This document shows, piece by piece, positions 12,901 through 23,180 of a DNA stretch of 64,000 nucleotides. Under the pieces are notes generated by a model that was not told where the DNA came from, did no database searches, and saw only the letters and a list, made by a program, of their open reading frames with translations. Within the stretch, counting starts at the first letter, position 1. Each line of letters starts with the position of its first letter. A program made the position numbers and the translations under genes. The DNA is from Arenicola marina (lineage: Eukaryota > Annelida > Polychaeta > Arenicolidae): NCBI GenBank assembly GCA_964019135.1, contig OZ025248.1:38495670-38559669 (forward strand), in the 5' to 3' direction.

Positions 12901-13102
12901 ACCTGAGGTCGCCAAGACAACGGGAGATTATGTCAACGTTGTGGATACGACAATGGAAGGAACGGCTCTGTACAGTGAGCTTGCCCGGGGAACGGGCGTC
13001 GTGCCAGGGAAGGCCCCGGGTGAGGGGAACACACCCCTAGGGATGGAAGGGGCATTTGACGACCTCATGCTGGTGGAAAACCATCAGTACGGCACGAGAT
13101 AG
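9930..13102 (+). CDS. B2: class B tandem SUEL-lectin transmembrane receptor (487 aa)
   Basis: Intact four-exon gene: 9930-10665, 11145-11315, 12187-12289 and 12649-13102, together exactly 488 codons. Residues 1-21 are a signal peptide (MKRPSIVACALLILVCG). Two SUEL/Gal_lectin-like domains follow (about 24-107 and 139-243), recognised from LDCGVGVVYV...WCDGLARC...SYMC and LCFGDTTIEITDAVYGVSPC...CNNKQTC...YVTLHYMC. A Thr/Ser/Pro stalk of about 57 aa comes next, then a Val-rich helix (IIAVVVTVVVVVVAVVVAV) and a basic KRR stop-transfer. The tail has DPYYVNS, EAYEPLGPYN, GDYVNVVD, LYSEL and HQYGTR. The transmembrane exon needs an acceptor 7 bases upstream of the family site to stay in frame (see findings). 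The start is the ATG at 9930, aligned with the paralogues. Likely a plasma-membrane glycan receptor signalling through phosphotyrosines; the ligand is unknown. Confidence 0.82.
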
Positions 13103-13600
13103 GGAGGTGGGTGTAGAGGGAGGGTCCCGGGGAAGGCCTGATCCACGATGGTCATTGGAAGCTCCTGGGAGTGGGTGGGCGGGGAGGGCCATGAACGGTC
13201 AGAGGGTATAGGCTACAGGAACCCAGCCATCAGGTTAACGTCATGACAACGTCGACACAGCGTTATGTTGTGTTGCGATTACGTTGTGACCACGTGAAAA
13301 TGTACGTTTTCTTTTACTTTGCCAAAACGTTTTCAGATAATATTGTCAGACATTTAGTTCAGATTTTATTGACTGCGATAAACATATCTTGGCGGTTGAG
13401 AAATGCAAATTTAAATTCGACAATCGAGAACCGTTTAAAGTATATATTTGACAAGGAAATAGTTAACGCGAAAGAATGCATTTTATTTGATGTACCTGAT
13501 TTATCACTTTATGTGTGCATATACATACGTTCATATAATAGTGTAACTTTTTTGTCTTTTGTGGAAATAAAATTAATTGAAAAAAAATCCATTGCTAACA
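13103..13600 (+). other. B2 3' UTR
   Basis: Begins with two or three G-rich repeat units, then AT-rich sequence ending in AATAAA at 13,566-13,571. From about 13,315 it matches the B3 3' end (48,105-48,420), including the poly(A) signal at 48,410-48,415. A 122-codon open frame (13,243-13,611) lies across this region; it is not kept in copy II and is not called a gene. Confidence 0.6.
13566..13571 (+). terminator. Poly(A) signal of B2
   Basis: AATAAA followed by an A-rich stretch, conserved at the same place in the duplicate B3 (48,410-48,415). It gives a 3' UTR of about 0.47 kb. Confidence 0.55.
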
Positions 13601-14990
13601 TTGGTTATTAAACTAACATGTTGACGAATAATGTATTCATCCGCGCTTTCTGCAGTGTATAGGCTATACATTTCTGATGAGAAAAAAACTGGCGAAGAGT
13701 TTTTCCAAGCACGGCTCTAGCCTAGACATAGGAATTGTAATCGCCTCGAAGTAATGGAAGGTCTACTACATAAATATCAGTGTATTTGATCGGACATCGG
13801 ATAAACAGCCTAACCAATAAGGTGTGTGTGACCTGTATGGTAGGTTTAAGCGATAATCTTTGATTCGGTTACTGGCTCTCTAAGTGAAGTATAACAGGAC
13901 TCTCGTACAAACATAGTGTCCCAAGACCGACCAGAAATCTAGAAATCTAATTACAAATTCGTGGACATTATAGATCCGCAGTACGAAGCATTACCCATTA
14001 CATAATAATTCTGATTAATCAGAATTTACTCTATGGCTACGCAGATAATTATTGAAGTACTACTTTAAGATGACGCATTGATATCACCCCTGCCTGATGG
14101 CGACAAAAGTGGACTCCTCCAAGTGGACAGCAAGAATTGTTTATCATAATGGGATCGCCCGCTGGATACGCGGGCGGCAGCTAACTAACACAGGCGATCA
14201 CTTCGTTTTCTACCGCGAACGCAATAAACCACCTCCTCCACACCGCCTTCACTTGATATCAATACGTGACAACAAAGAATGAGACTAATTATAAGACGGT
14301 TATTAAAGTAAATTATATACATATATATATTGCTGAAATGTGAGCAGACGTAGTGACTAGCTAAATTTAATATCTCTCAGTATTTTAATTAGATCATAAA
14401 ACGATATAATAATACGTATTTCAACGTTTCTATGTGGCTTATGTCCCCTCACCTTCCCTGTTTAATATAACATATATATTCATATCGTTTTTCTTCAAAA
14501 TCAATAATAGAATGATTAATATGGTATATATATATATACATTTATATATATAAATAATCATACAAGAAGTTTTGCTCGTCTAACATCTGCTTGCGACAGA
14601 TGCATAGTAAACTTACTTTCACTGGCGATTTGTTTACCGCCACATAATTTATTATTGGCGATGTTTAGCCATACATTTATTAATGACGAGATCATTTCCG
14701 CCACATCAAATTTCTGGGCATGTATTTTTTCGCCACATATTTTCACTGGCGATGCGGTTTCCCGCCACATTGTTTCTCATTGGTGACGTGTTTTCCCGCC
14801 ACATAATTATCAGTGGCGGTGCGTTTTCCTCCGCCACTGATAACGATTGTCAATTTATATATTATCGGCAATAAATTTGCCGTATCCAACTACATAAGTC
14901 TTATATTATTTCATTATGATACAGGGAACGAGCTGCGGGCGAGCCAGCTATATCACCTTTTCGTAGCGCAAGACATAAATACATAATATG
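13601..14990. other. AT-rich spacer
   Basis: About 13,620-13,990 matches 48,490-48,850 in copy II. About 13,990-14,990 has no counterpart in copy II (insertion in I or deletion in II). It is AT-rich, with TA runs near 14,320 and 14,530 and a short tandem/inverted repeat at 14,619-14,853. No gene is supported. Confidence 0.55.
14619..14853. repeat. Degenerate 36-bp repeat with inverted arms
   Basis: About six units of roughly 36 bases with the core 'actggcgatg' then 'tttcccgccacat'. Each unit has GGCG and CGCC halves that could pair. The last unit has a perfect 12-base inverted repeat: arms 14,808-14,819 and 14,831-14,842 with an 11-base loop. Confidence 0.6.
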
Positions 14991-15224
14991 CAGTTCACTC
15001 TTTACCCAATATAGACCTAATATGCAATTTCACTCTTTACCCATTATAGACCTAATATGCAATTTCACTCTTTACCCATTATAAACCTATGCAGTTCCAT
15101 GCTTTACCCATTATAGACCTATGTGATTCCACGCTTTACGCATTGTAGACCTATGCAGTTCCATGCTTTACCCATTATAGACCTATGCAGTGCACGCTTT
15201 ACCCATTATAATCCTATGCAGCTC
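14990..15224 (+). repeat. Tandem repeat of about 33-36 bp
   Basis: Units read 'tttacccattatagaccta' plus 'tgcagttccacgc' variants. The same array is at about 48,850-49,100 in copy II. Confidence 0.75.
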
Positions 15225-15754
15225 ATGCATTGCCTGAATATGTCAAGCAATGTTTCCAATACATTTTGTACTTCCGTGTCAGATCACGTGGTTGATTGTG
15301 ATAACTAAACCGTTGGAAGTGCATTCATGTGCAAAGGAGCGATGCAGGTATTTTCTACATAATTTCGATATTCTCTTTATCCATTTGAAGAAACAAAAAT
15401 GTCGCCGATATTTCAGTTTTGCGTCCAATGGAAAACAATACAGCTACGCCACTCTCTCTCTTAGGACGCCATAGCAAGGGTCAGGAGGGATGCATTGCCT
15501 GAATATGTCAAGCAATGTTTCCAATACATTTTGTACTTCCGTGTCAGATCACGTGGTTGATTGTGATAACTAAACCGTTGGAAGTGCATTCATGTGCAAA
15601 GGAGCGATGCAGGTATTTTCTACATAATTTCGATATTCTCTTTATCCATTTGAAGAAACAAAAATGTCGCCGATATTTCAGTTTTGCGTCCAATGGAAAA
15701 CAATACAGCTACGCCACTCTCTCTCTTAGGACGCCATAGCAAGGGTCAGGATGG
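15225..15754 (+). repeat. Perfect 265-bp tandem duplication
   Basis: Positions 15,225-15,489 and 15,490-15,754 look identical base for base through 'acgccatagcaagggtcagga'. Copy II has a single diverged version at about 49,115-49,380. The duplication is therefore later than the segmental duplication, and very recent (or an assembly artefact). Confidence 0.9.
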
Positions 15755-15963
15755 AGGCGACCTTGCTCAGATCAGGCATCTCGCACTTGAACTAATGCCC
15801 TGACGCGGATGACGCCCCAGCTACATGAACATCTTCATATTAGGTAATACTGTACACATTCAGGACATTGTGACGGGAGCCATGCAGTCGTATTCCCAAC
15901 CATGAGGGTCAAACCAGGTAATATTGATGGCATTGTTTTAAAATCCACTGGTCACATTGCTTC

Positions 15964-16963
15964 ATTACGACATATAGCAGGCCGGTCTACTGTAATGATA
16001 CCATCACGGCATATAGCAGGTCGGTATACTGTAATGATACCATCCCGACATATAGCACGTCGGTTTACTGTAATGATACCATCACGACATATAGCAGGTC
16101 GGTATACTGTAATGATACCATCACGACATGAAGCAGGTCGGTATACTGTAATGATGCCATCACGGCATATAGCAGGTCGGTATACTGTAATGATACCATC
16201 ACGACATATACCAGGTCGGTTTACTGTAATGATACCATCACGACATATACCAGGTCGGTTTACTGTAATGATACCATCACGACATATACCAGGTCGGTTT
16301 ACTGTAATGATACCATCACGACATATAGCAGGTCGGTTTACTGTAATGATACCATCACGACATATACCAGGTCGGTATACTGTAATGATACCATCACGAC
16401 ATATACCAGGTCGGTTTACTGTAATGATACCATCACGACATATACCAGGTCGGTATACTGTAATGACACCATCACGACATAGAGCAGGTCGGTATACTGT
16501 AATGACACCATCACGACACATAGCAGGTCGGTATACTGTAATGATGCCATCACGGCATATAGCAGGTCGGTATACTGTAATGATACCATCACGACATATA
16601 GCAGAACAGTATACTGTAATGATACCATCCCGACATATACCAGGTCGGTTTACTGTAATGATACCATCACGACATATACCAGGTCGGTTTACTGTAATGA
16701 TACCATCACGACACATAGCAGGTCGGTATACTGTAATGATACCATCACGACATGAAGCAGAACAGTATACTGTAATGATACCATCCCGACATATACCAGG
16801 TCGGTTTACTGTAATGATACCATCACGACATATACCAGGTCGGTTTACTGTAATGATACCATCACGACATATACCAGGTCGGTTTACTGTAATGATACCA
16901 TCCCGACATATAGCAGGTCGGTATACTGTAATGACACCATCACGACACATAGCAGGTCGGTAA
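15964..16963 (+). repeat. 39-bp minisatellite, about 26 units
   Basis: Unit 'catcacgacatataccaggt' plus 'cggtttactgtaatgatac', 39 bases. The period is a multiple of three and the unit lacks stops in several frames, so frames of more than 340 codons are open on both strands (IPSRHIAGRFTVM type); these are not genes. The homologous array in copy II (49,630-49,853) has about 6 units. Confidence 0.93.
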
Positions 16964-18231
16964 AAGTGGAACATCATGGCATGTATGGCTATGCTATCTT
17001 ACGAAGGTGGATCTTGTCGTTTGTGTGTCACCGCCAAGACAAGATGTTATGATTATTAATGCCGTTGAGAAGAAGCGTTTGACAGATTAACATTCAAATA
17101 GCTTTGAGCAGTTTTTCCAGAGCATAATAGTGGATCCACTCCCCCACCATTCCTTTTTTCGATTTTAGAACCGTAACCCCGCTCCCCGTCCACCGCCATA
17201 AACAACTTACAAGGGGCTTATATGGGCCGTTCTCCCTAACTTACAATGACAATACTCTATCAGTTTATATCCCCCCATCTTACAACCCCCCAAAACAAAC
17301 AGAACCCATTGACTGGGACAGCAGATGCTTGTTTCTGCAATATTTCCGTGGTATAATTTTTGTTTTGTTAAGGAATCGACCTGTGCATAATTAAAAATAA
17401 TTGTATTTTTTTACAGCCAAAATCAAAGGAAAACCTGGTGACAAATCGATCGATTTCGTATTGCTTCCTATACGACCAGTTTAGTTTGAGAGTACAGCCG
17501 TATTTCGGCGTTGCGGAACGGCGTGTCAGGCCAAATACCATTGTGACAGAGTTGGATATATCGTACTATACGATCTCTGTTATTATCCGGTAACCCCACT
17601 CGAAACAGCCTACGTATACGTGGACTTCCACCACCACCCACCACGCCGTGCGCAAGCTGGGCGGCTTTAGCGATGAGATTCTTCGAGATAAGACAAACAA
17701 ACACAGGAAGTTGCCTCTGACAGGGCTACATATCAAATCAGAACTATGTGGTGTGATGAAGGATCTTCTTAACATATCAGAGCATGAACTATACTGCTAT
17801 ACTGACTACGCCATACCACTGTATCAACAATTGTTGTGAGCGTCAAAGTTACAGCGGGATTAAAGCGAGTTATACATAATCTATGAACACTCCAATGTTA
17901 TATATCATAGGATAACACGCATGTAGGAAGATAAATTGAGTGTCCAGTAAAACAAAAAAGGTGAGAATCTTCTTTATTAATAAGTTGAATATAATGCAAA
18001 CATTTCGATATATATCAAAGAATTGTAATACTTATATCTGAATCATTTAGTAAGAATAACACCCCAAGGTTTATTTTAGTGACAGGATTTCGCAGCCCGA
18101 CAACATAAAAACATGTCTTTTTCAGATATTGGCGACCTCAGGTCAGATAAAGAAATCGATGAACAAGACAAAGTCGAAGTCATCAACAGTCTCATAATTG
18201 TTATACATGTATATCCAACACCCTGGTGGCA
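16964..18231. other. 5' flank of C1
   Basis: No gene seen. It matches 49,854-51,092 before C2 almost throughout, so it probably holds the class C promoter and 5' UTR. It differs from the lectin-gene 5' flanks, so class C genes have their own upstream sequence. There is a C-rich run near 17,265-17,295 and an AT-rich stretch near 17,880-18,050. Confidence 0.5.
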
Positions 18232-21200
18232 ATGCTTAAAAACATCGCCATGTTAACAATGGATCGTCATGGTAACAACCGTCAACGTACTTGGTTGGTA
18301 CTTCCGTTGTTGCCACTAATGGCAGCATGGTTGCTGTGCAACACCCCAATTGGCCACGTGCAAAGTCTCTCGTTGGACCAACCTTTCCAAGGTAATGCCC
18401 CCGGTTTTTGCCGGGATAGTCACCCGGGATAGATATCGTTTTTTTACGCAGCAGAGCAGACTAAATTTCTGATAAAGTACACATAATTATCAGCAGTAAA
18501 TTGATGATGATACAGAGCCATTAAAGTCGCCACTTAGGAACAGAACACGTGGGGGATAATATAGGTCTAGAAAAGGACGCGGACCATTATCATTGTCATG
18601 AAGTCTCTTTTCAGCTGATGGTCGGAATGATGTTGATCCGTGTAACAAGGGGAAGTACTGTGTGGCGGACACTGTCGTGGCCAACCCGGACAATTGTACC
18701 ACTTACTTTGTGTGCGAACCTAGCGGCTGGATTGAAATGCCTTGTAATCCCAATCTGGGGTTCAATCCTGAGACAGGACAATGCGACTACATGACCGAGG
18801 TCACGTGTCAGCCACCCTGTCCCCCCTTCACCGGCCCCACCACCACCGAGGGACCCACCATAGCACCAGGTATGTGTCAATCAATTAAAAGGTGACTGCT
18901 ACAACCGTCCCCCCCCCCTTCACCGGACCCACCACCACCGAGGGGCTCACCATCTCACCAGGTATGTGTCAATCAATTAATAGGGTGACTGCTAATACCC
19001 TGCCCCCCCACCCCCCTTCACCGGCCCCACCACCACCGAGGGGCTCACCATCTCACCAGGTATGTGTAAATCAATTAGTAGGTGACTACTAATAATCTCG
19101 CCCTCCACCCGCCCCCCCACCCCCTTCACCGGCACCACCACCACCGAGGGGCCCACCATCTCATCCGGTATGTGTAAGTTAATTAATAGGGTGACTGCTA
19201 ATACCCTGCCTCCCCTTCCCCCAACCCCCTTCACCGGCCCCACCACCACCGAGGGGCCCACCATCTCATCAGGTATGCATCAATTAATAGGTTGGTTTAT
19301 ATTCCGGACGCTTTAACCACTTTTGGTCATATCGCCTCAATGGGAGAAGGGAGTTTGGGGCCATGTCCCCGGGGTAAACATGGAATCTTTATCCTGCGAC
19401 CACACAGACATGGCCACAGCGGGGCGCAAACCACCTACCCACGTGCCGTTGGCTCTCAGTTGCCAAAATCACTCAAGGCTAGCGCTGTAACCCACTGCTC
19501 TATCTAGACGGCCCCTTCAATGAATAATCGAATGCTAATACCCTGTCCCCCTCCGTCCTTTTGTGGCTCCACTACCACCAATGTGTCCACCGAGGTGGTA
19601 CGAGTATCTTGTTACACAATCAACAATGCACAACGTGTAAGATATCACTGTGAACATGGTTCACAGTTCACAATAAATCTGTCCACACAGTTCACAATAA
19701 ATAACGACATTACCCGCCACCACAACGTCACACACTGCCACGTCAAGCGTCGGTCACGCGGCGTCATCGACAACACAACGTGACACTACAGTGTTGTCTT
19801 CTACGACGTCTGACAGCCGACCACTAACCGCCACCACCACCAGCGAGGGGCCCACCATCTCGCCTGGTATGTGTCAATCAATAATTAGATGATTCTAATA
19901 CCCTGTGTCGCCCTCGCCCCATCCCCCCCCCGCCCCCTCATTGGAACTAAAACCACCAAGGGACCCAATATCTCACTGGGTATGTGTCAATCAATTAACA
20001 GGGTGATTGCTTGCTCATTCGAATATGTCACGTCACGCTTACCTAAGATAGTTCTCCATCGAGGCCGACTGATTTTCTTCTAATAGTGGGACGCGAACCC
20101 CGAATTTCGGCACGATGGCTGGGCTGGCCGAGTTCACTTTTCAATTAATAGGGTGACTGCTAATACCCTGCCTCCCCCCACCTATACCTCATCGTCCCAA
20201 CCACCACCAAGGGACGTGATATAATGATTATGATTATGAATAATCACTAGACAAATGTCCATTTAAGTATTGGCGCCGCCTACGTGTGGATTATGAATAT
20301 GGTCCCAGATTTGTCGCACAGCTCACAAGAGTGGACGGGGAGCGCCTCACCTGCAGCCATTGCAGCATCCACAACGACTGACGTAACCGTATCAACGAGT
20401 ACCACCTCCATCTCCACGACCAAACCAGAATCTCCCACAGTTGCCGTGTCTACAGCAACCCCGGATGTTGTATCCATGGTGACCAATGTCAGAACTGAGA
20501 GTGACGTCAGTAAAGGTAATCCAGCCGTCCAGTCTCACCAAATAGTGACAATGTCTCTTCTTGTTGGATTTCTCATTCGAATATGTCACGTTACCCTTAC
20601 CTAAGATAGTTCTTCATCGAGGCCGACTGATTTTCTTCTAATAGTGGGACGCGAACCCCGAATTTCGGCACGATGGCTGGGCTGGCCGAGTTAACTTTTC
20701 AATTAATAGGGTGACTGCTAATACCCTGCCTCCCCCACCCATACCTCATCGTCCTAACCACCACCAAGGGACGTGATATAATGATTATGATTATGAATAA
20801 TCTCTAGACAAATGTCCATTTAAGTATTGGTGCCGCCTAAGTGTGGATTATGAATATGGTCCCAGGTTTGTTGCACAGCTCACAAAAGTGGACGGGGAGC
20901 GCCTCACCTGCAGCAACTGCAGCATCCACAACGACTGACGTAGCCGTATCAACGAGTACCACCTCCATCTCCACGACCAAACCAGAATCTTCCACAGTTG
21001 CGGTGTCTACAGCAACCCCGGATGTTGTATCCATGGTGACCGATGTCAGAACTGAGAGTGACGCCAGTGAAGGTAAGCCAGCCGTCCAGTCTCATCCTGA
21101 GAAAAATTTTCATCGAGGCTGACTGAATTCCTTCTAATAGTGGGACGCGAACCCCGAATTCCGGCACGACGGCTGGGCTGGCAGCGTTCACTTTTCACAA

Positions 21201-22433
21201 TTAATAGGATGACTGCTAATATCCTGTTTCACCACATCACCTCCCCCCCCCTCCGCCACCTCATCGGTCCCACCCCCACCAAGGGGCCTGATATAATGAT
21301 TATGATTATGAAAAATCACTAGACAAATATTCCATCTAAGTCTATTAGCGCTGCCTAAGTGTGGATTATGAATATGGTCCCAGATTTGTCGCACAGCTCT
21401 CAAGAGTGGACGGGGAGCGCCTCACCTGCAGCAACTGCAGCATCCACAACGACTGACGTAGCCGTATCAACGAGTATCATCTCCATCTCCACGACCAAAC
21501 CAGAATCTTCCACAGTTGCGGTGTCCACAGCAACCCCGGATGTTGTATCCATGGTGACCGATGTCACCGCTGAGAGTGACGCCAGTGAATGTAAGCCCGC
21601 CGTCCAGTCTCACCCAATAGTGACAATGTCTCTTCTTGTCGGATTTGTCATACGAATAGGTCACCTTAACCTTACCTAAGATAGTTTTTCAACAAGGCCG
21701 ACTGATTTCCTTCTAATAGGGGGGCGCGAACCCCGAATTCCGGCACGACGGCTGGGCTGGCAGAGTTCACTGGCGACACAGAGCGTTAGCGACCAGGCCA
21801 CGCCGGTCATACATGTAATTAAATCAATCGATTGGATATATACAGATGCATCATTTGATTAGGCACAACTGTCATAATCAGAACTTTGGCTTCGTAAAGT
21901 TAGATTGTTCTGTTTATCCCATTATAATTCCTGTTTTAATTGAGATAGCAATCTTCTTCATCTGAGTACCTTCGTACTATACTTGACAGCCCCCCAGACC
22001 GCGGTGATAATAGCGGTGGTTGTGGTGGTTGTCGTGGTCGTCGTGGCTGTGGTCATGGCAGTGACGGTCTGCATGGTGTGCAGGTACTAGTAACATTTAT
22101 CAGGGATTTAGGATTAATGAGGAACATAGGCGTTAAAATAGAGCTTAAGAAAGACGTGTCGCCACCAGGTCTCGACAATCGGCAACAGACGATCTACTGC
22201 AATGGTATACTGAAAAAGAACGATTTAAGGGTTCACACATGCAAATATTAATTCCTTAAACATTACTATAATACATACAAACTGTTTCAAGCCATATTGA
22301 TATGTTGACTAAAGCAAAATTCCTATTCTATTCCGAAAGAAAGAGGAGACCCGACACCATGTCCGAAGATAGTAAACCTGACGGTGCCCAGTCACAAGGT
22401 CTGTACAACACGATTTTACCTCCGGGAAGCTGA
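18232..22433 (+). CDS. C1: CBM14 chitin-binding receptor on class B stalk and TM; short tail (359 aa)
   Basis: Predicted exons: 18,232-18,391 (signal peptide, LVLPLLPLMAAWLLCNTP), 18,615-18,869 (CBM14 peritrophin-A domain, six Cys, with CTTYFVC and GFNPETGQCDY, then a Pro/Thr stretch), three 159-base stalk exons (20,357-20,515; 20,914-21,072; 21,432-21,590), transmembrane exon 21,990-22,083 and tail exon 22,340-22,433. All phases fit and the sum is 360 codons. CBM14 domains bind chitin. The stalk, helix and first tail residues (KRRPDTMSEDS) match class B lectin receptors closely. The frame stops early at TGA 22,431 after LYNTILPPGS; an extra T in a T run near 22,416, compared with C2, shifts the frame. 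A second CBM14 exon present in C2 is deleted here. It could be a short-tailed chitin receptor or an early pseudogene. Confidence 0.62.
18870..19282 (+). repeat. Tandem Pro/Thr exon-end and donor units
   Basis: About four units of some 115 bases, each repeating the end of the CBM14 exon ('accaccaccgaggggc', 'ccatctcaccag') plus its donor GTATGTG and the intron start 'tcaattaatagggtgactgc'. None has an AG acceptor before the coding-like part; a C-rich tract runs directly into it. Splicing them in is therefore unlikely. C2 has a longer version at 51,728-52,340. Confidence 0.7.
19283..19515 (-). repeat. tRNA-derived SINE in C1 intron
   Basis: Read in reverse: tRNA-like head (AGAGCAGTGGGTTACAGCG, B box GGTTTGCGCCCC), then a body ending in 'ggttaaagcgtccgg' and 'aaccaacc'. 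The same family is nested in C2 at 52,340-52,955, where the B box reads GGTTCGAGCCC. Confidence 0.7.
19596..19871 (+). pseudogene. Remnant of second CBM14 exon in C1
   Basis: Matches the C2 exon 53,168-53,548 only in the intron before it and in the Thr/Ser-rich 3' part ('gacattacccgcc' onward, ending in a good donor at about 19,866). The acceptor and the chitin-binding domain (about 0.3 kb) are missing and replaced by short 'gttcacaataaat' repeats. The exon cannot be spliced in as a domain. Confidence 0.65.
20085..21700 (+). repeat. Tandem units of about 0.52-0.56 kb, each with a stalk exon (x3)
   Basis: Each unit holds a SINE fragment, a C-rich intron piece ('gggtgactgctaatacc'), 'gatataatgattatgatta', a block opening 'tgtggattatgaatatggtc', and a 159-base phase 1-1 stalk exon. 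Copy II has four units (56,190-58,395). An in-frame AG ('cctaag') before 'tgtggatt' could give a longer exon form in most units. Confidence 0.75.
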
Positions 22434-22812
22434 GCCTCTCCCACTGTCACCGCCGCGGATGATCACGTCACACGCGTCAACGGGTTTTGATGACGTTTCT
22501 CCGTCTTACGTAAATTCACAATCATCTTCGGATTTGTATGGCGTCATCAAGCCGGTCTCGGAGGCCTACGAACCCTTGGGGCCCTACAATAAACCTGAGG
22601 TCTCCAAGACAACGGGAGATTATGTCAACGTTGTCGATACGACAACGGAAGGAATGGCTCTGTACACTGAGCTCGCCCCGGGAACGGGCGTCGTGCCAGG
22701 GAAGGTTCCGGGTGAGGGGAACACAACACCAGGGATGGACTGGGCAATGGACGACCCCATGCTGGTGGAAAACCATCAGTACGGCACGTTCCTGTCAGGG
22801 GATGGGTGTTGA
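22434..22812 (+). pseudogene. C1 orphaned class B tail
   Basis: Beyond the early stop the class B tail is readable in the next frame for over 120 codons: EAYEPLGPYN, GDYVNVVDTT, ALYTELAPG, VENHQYGT, ending LSGDGC and a stop. Good conservation means the break is recent, or that the extra T near 22,416 is a sequencing error and C1 has a full tail. Confidence 0.65.
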
Positions 22813-23180
22813 GGGCCATACAGTTTCAGAGGGAATATTCTCCTGGGAATGGGTGGGCGGGAAGGCCATGTCGGGTCAGAGGGAATAAGCTCTTAGGAGG
22901 GTGTGGGTTGGCAGGGATGTAACGATCAGAGGGAATAGACTCTTTGGAGGGGTGGGTGGGGAGGGAAACGATGAGTAAGAGGGAATATTCTCCTGGGAGA
23001 GGGTGGGCGGGAAGGGCATGTCGGGTCAGGGGGAATATTCACCTGGGAGGGCGTGGGTGGACAGTGCTATAACGATCAGAGGGAATATGCTTCTGGAAGG
23101 GCGTGGTTGGGAAAGGCCTTGACGGGTCAGAGGAAATGGGCTTCTTGGAGGATATTAGTGGGAAAGGCAATGCAGGCCAG
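22813..23180 (+). repeat. G-rich tandem repeat after C1
   Basis: About seven degenerate units of 50-60 bases ('gggaatattctcctggga', 'gggtgggcggg'), the same family as after B1 and C2. Confidence 0.75.

Noticed and set aside
13243-13611. 122-codon open frame after B2
   Set aside because: Lies in the 3' UTR up to the poly(A) signal and is not kept in the duplicate at 48,100-48,420.
15964-16963. CRISPR-like regular array
   Set aside because: No unique spacers between units and the setting is an intron-bearing eukaryote; it is a minisatellite.
15952-16977. Open frames of about 340-350 codons on both strands
   Set aside because: Produced by a 39-base stop-free repeat; the homologous array is only about 6 units long in copy II.
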